Positions 62,439 to 64,000 of a stretch of DNA of 64,000 nucleotides are shown here, piece by piece. The notes under the pieces were generated by a model, which was given only the letters and a program-made list of their open reading frames with translations, did no database searches and was not told the DNA's origin. The number at the start of each line of letters is the position of its first letter. The stretch's first letter is position 1. A program made the translations under genes and the position numbers. The stretch lies in the NCBI GenBank assembly GCA_913051935.1, contig CAJXCU010000002.1, positions 16,996 through 80,995 of the forward strand. Direction: 5' to 3'. This DNA comes from an uncultured Flavobacteriales bacterium (GTDB lineage: Bacteria > Bacteroidota > Bacteroidia > Flavobacteriales_D > Crocinitomicaceae).

Positions 62439-62446
62439 CTAAATTA
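62439..62446 (-). promoter_or_regulatory. -7 box TAATTTAG (one mismatch), leaderless spacing, SulP gene
   Basis: The box differs from TAnnTTTG at one base and ends 5 nt before the ATG at 62433. It lies in the 56-bp gap that follows the gpmI stop. Confidence 0.35.
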
Positions 62447-62489
62447 GAAAATTTTATGAATAATGCATAATCACTAGGTCTACCTTGCT

Positions 62490-64000
62490 CTATATGGAGT
62501 AAATAAGACTTTCACCATCCATTTCCTTGGGAGGCACAATTTGTAATTGTTTCAGTATTGACGGCGCAATATCCGCGAGTTTTCCATTCTTCACCTTCAG
62601 TTTTTGATTATTTGAGATAAAGATGATGGGAACAGGGTTTGTGGTATGTGCGGTATTGGGAGTCTGGTCAGGATTGACCGCAAGGTCAGCATTTCCGTGG
62701 TCTGCAATAACAATAAATTCATATCCGATTTTTATACCTTCGTCGATAATATTTTTCAAGCAAGTATCCACAGTTTCTACGGCTTTTTCAATAGCAGAAA
62801 ACACACCTGTATGTCCAACCATATCTGGGTTCGCAAAATTTAAACATATAAAGTCCGGCTCCTTAGATTTCATGTAGGATACAATTTGATCCTTTACTTC
62901 AACCGCACTCATCTCAGGCAATAAATCATAAGTTGCTACTTTCGGTGAGTTCACTAAAATCCTATGCTCGTTTTTAAAAGGAGCTTCACGACCCCCGTTA
63001 AAGAAAAATGTCACGTGCGGGTATTTCTCTGTTTCGGCAATTCGTACTTGTGTTCTGCCTTCTGCGGCTATTACATCACCAAGTGTATTCAATAAGTTAT
63101 CTTTCTCGAATAATACATGAAGACCTTTAAATGACTCATCGTAGCGGGTCATGCAACAATAATAGAGGTTCATTTTTTTCATCTCAAACTCAGGAAAATC
63201 TTTTTGAGTCAAGGCGCTCGTTATTTCTCTTGGCCGGTCTGATCGAAAGTTAAAACAAATTACTATGTCGTCTTCTTCAATAAGTCCATCTTGGTTTATT
63301 ACCGTCGGTTCAATAAACTCGTCTGTTATTGATTGATTATATGCACTTTCAATCGCTAAAGAGGCATTGCTAAATTGCTCTCCAATTCCATGGGTCATTA
63401 AGGAATATGCTTTTTTGATTCTTTCCCATCGATTGTCTCGGTCCATTGCAAAATACCGTCCAATTACCGTTGCTATTTTAACAGGCCCATCTTTAATGAA
63501 GGTTTCAAGCTTCTTAATGAACCCCAGGCCACTTTTAGGATCGCAATCTCTTCCATCCGTAAATGCATGTATGAAGACTTTTGACATACCTAAATCCCTT
63601 GATAGCTCACAAAGTGCGTGCAGGTGTTCTTGTGAACTATGTACTCCACCATCTGAGACAAGACCGATGAAGTGAACTTTTCTATCTTCTATTTTTGCAA
63701 GATTGAGCGCCTTTAGTAAAACTTGATTGCTGTAAAATGTTTTATCTTGAATACTTTTATTGATTCTTGTCAATTCCTGATAAACAATTCGTCCTGCACC
63801 TATATTTAAATGCCCAACTTCAGAGTTTCCCATTTGTCCCTCGGGTAATCCGACAGCTTCTCCGTAGGTGGTGAGTTGTGCACTAGGATATTGCTCAATT
63901 AGTTTGTCAAAGCATGGTGTTTGAGCCTTATGAATGGCATCAGTTTCATCTTTATTTCCGATACCCCAACCATCTAAAATGATTAAGCCAATTTTATTAT
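62490..64000 (-). CDS. gpmI: 2,3-bisphosphoglycerate-independent phosphoglycerate mutase (5' end outside window)
   Basis: The reading frame continues past the internal Met at 63833 to the window edge. The 55 codons from 63998 to 63834 code for the true N-terminal region (KIGLIILDGWGIG, TYGEAVGLPEGQ), leaving out only the first few codons. The catalytic serine is in MGNSEVGHLN, metal ligands appear in LNFANPDMVGHTG and IVADHGNAD, and NTAHTTNPVP marks the C-terminal part. It converts 3- to 2-phosphoglycerate in glycolysis. The protein is complete except for the very start. Confidence 0.95.
   Translation of the reverse strand, partial: NKIGLIILDGWGIGNKDETDAIHKAQTPCFDKLIEQYPSAQLTTYGEAVGLPEGQMGNSEVGHLNIGAGRIVYQELTRINKSIQDKTFYSNQVLLKALNLAKIEDRKVHFIGLVSDGGVHSSQEHLHALCELSRDLGMSKVFIHAFTDGRDCDPKSGLGFIKKLETFIKDGPVKIATVIGRYFAMDRDNRWERIKKAYSLMTHGIGEQFSNASLAIESAYNQSITDEFIEPTVINQDGLIEEDDIVICFNFRSDRPREITSALTQKDFPEFEMKKMNLYYCCMTRYDESFKGLHVLFEKDNLLNTLGDVIAAEGRTQVRIAETEKYPHVTFFFNGGREAPFKNEHRILVNSPKVATYDLLPEMSAVEVKDQIVSYMKSKEPDFICLNFANPDMVGHTGVFSAIEKAVETVDTCLKNIIDEGIKIGYEFIVIADHGNADLAVNPDQTPNTAHTTNPVPIIFISNNQKLKVKNGKLADIAPSILKQLQIVPPKEMDGESLIYSI

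Noticed and set aside
1..64000. tRNA, rRNA, CRISPR arrays, insertion sequences or prophage
   Set aside because: Reading both strands I saw no clover-leaf with T-loop consensus, no regularly spaced repeats, no transposase or integrase, and no terminal inverted repeats.

Overview
The window comes from a member of the phylum Bacteroidota, most likely order Flavobacteriales (Cryomorphaceae/Crocinitomicaceae-like). It is AT-rich and gene-dense. Several exported proteins end in type IX secretion (T9SS) sorting domains, and a PorZ homologue is present. Promoters look like the Bacteroidota TAnnTTTG type rather than sigma70 type, Shine-Dalgarno sequences are not evident, and isoleucyl-tRNA synthetase is of the eukaryote-like long type. 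I see no tRNA, rRNA, CRISPR array, prophage, transposase or toxin-antitoxin locus. No stretch without a gene exceeds 300 bases. About 58 protein genes are supported, including one of 42 codons (41737-41865).

Layout. 1-5.2 kb: a small conserved gene, then a leftward, translationally coupled operon of a polyprenyl-phosphate-type glycosyltransferase, a DUF2079 membrane protein and PorZ. 5.3-12.9 kb: RidA, a membrane TPR protein, an RlmI-like methyltransferase, PIN-PhoH, an SDR39U1-type epimerase, an S41 protease, a DUF389 membrane protein and YqaA. 13-21 kb: two T9SS cargo proteins (604 and 1377 residues) flank a methionine aminotransferase/omega-amidase pair. 21-27.6 kb: an atypical SDR, an orphan histidine kinase, a nitronate monooxygenase-like flavoprotein, an M14 peptidase, then PnuC, a NadR-like kinase and a SCO protein (nicotinamide riboside uptake and phosphorylation). 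27.7-33.3 kb: pseudouridine synthase, lipoprotein, outer-membrane protein and Pth operon, a T9SS-exported GH25 lysozyme, and AsnS. 33.3-37.3 kb: an ECF sigma/anti-sigma/Spy-like cassette behind an exported GH1 glucosidase, and a secreted protein with a strong terminator. 37.4-46 kb: IleS, a biotinyl carrier, a DUF2141 protein, GalE, TatD, asparaginase and FtsE. 46-54 kb: a 1024-residue TPR protein with a plugless outer-membrane barrel, a quinone-oxidoreductase-like protein and a TPR lipoprotein. 54-64 kb: an acyl-CoA carboxyltransferase, a PGI/PMI-type isomerase, LipB, two paralogous serine hydrolases, a SulP transporter with an unusual C-terminal domain, and phosphoglycerate mutase GpmI cut by the window edge.

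Most genes are housekeeping or envelope genes. Two observations stand out. First, many promoter-proximal genes carry a TAnnTTTG box that ends exactly 4-5 nt before the start codon, which predicts systematic leaderless transcription. This pattern also fixes several starts and reveals the 42-residue gene. Second, the glycosyltransferase-DUF2079-PorZ operon suggests a link between lipid-linked sugar chemistry and the T9SS attachment machinery. I did not find a self-contained defence or mobile system.
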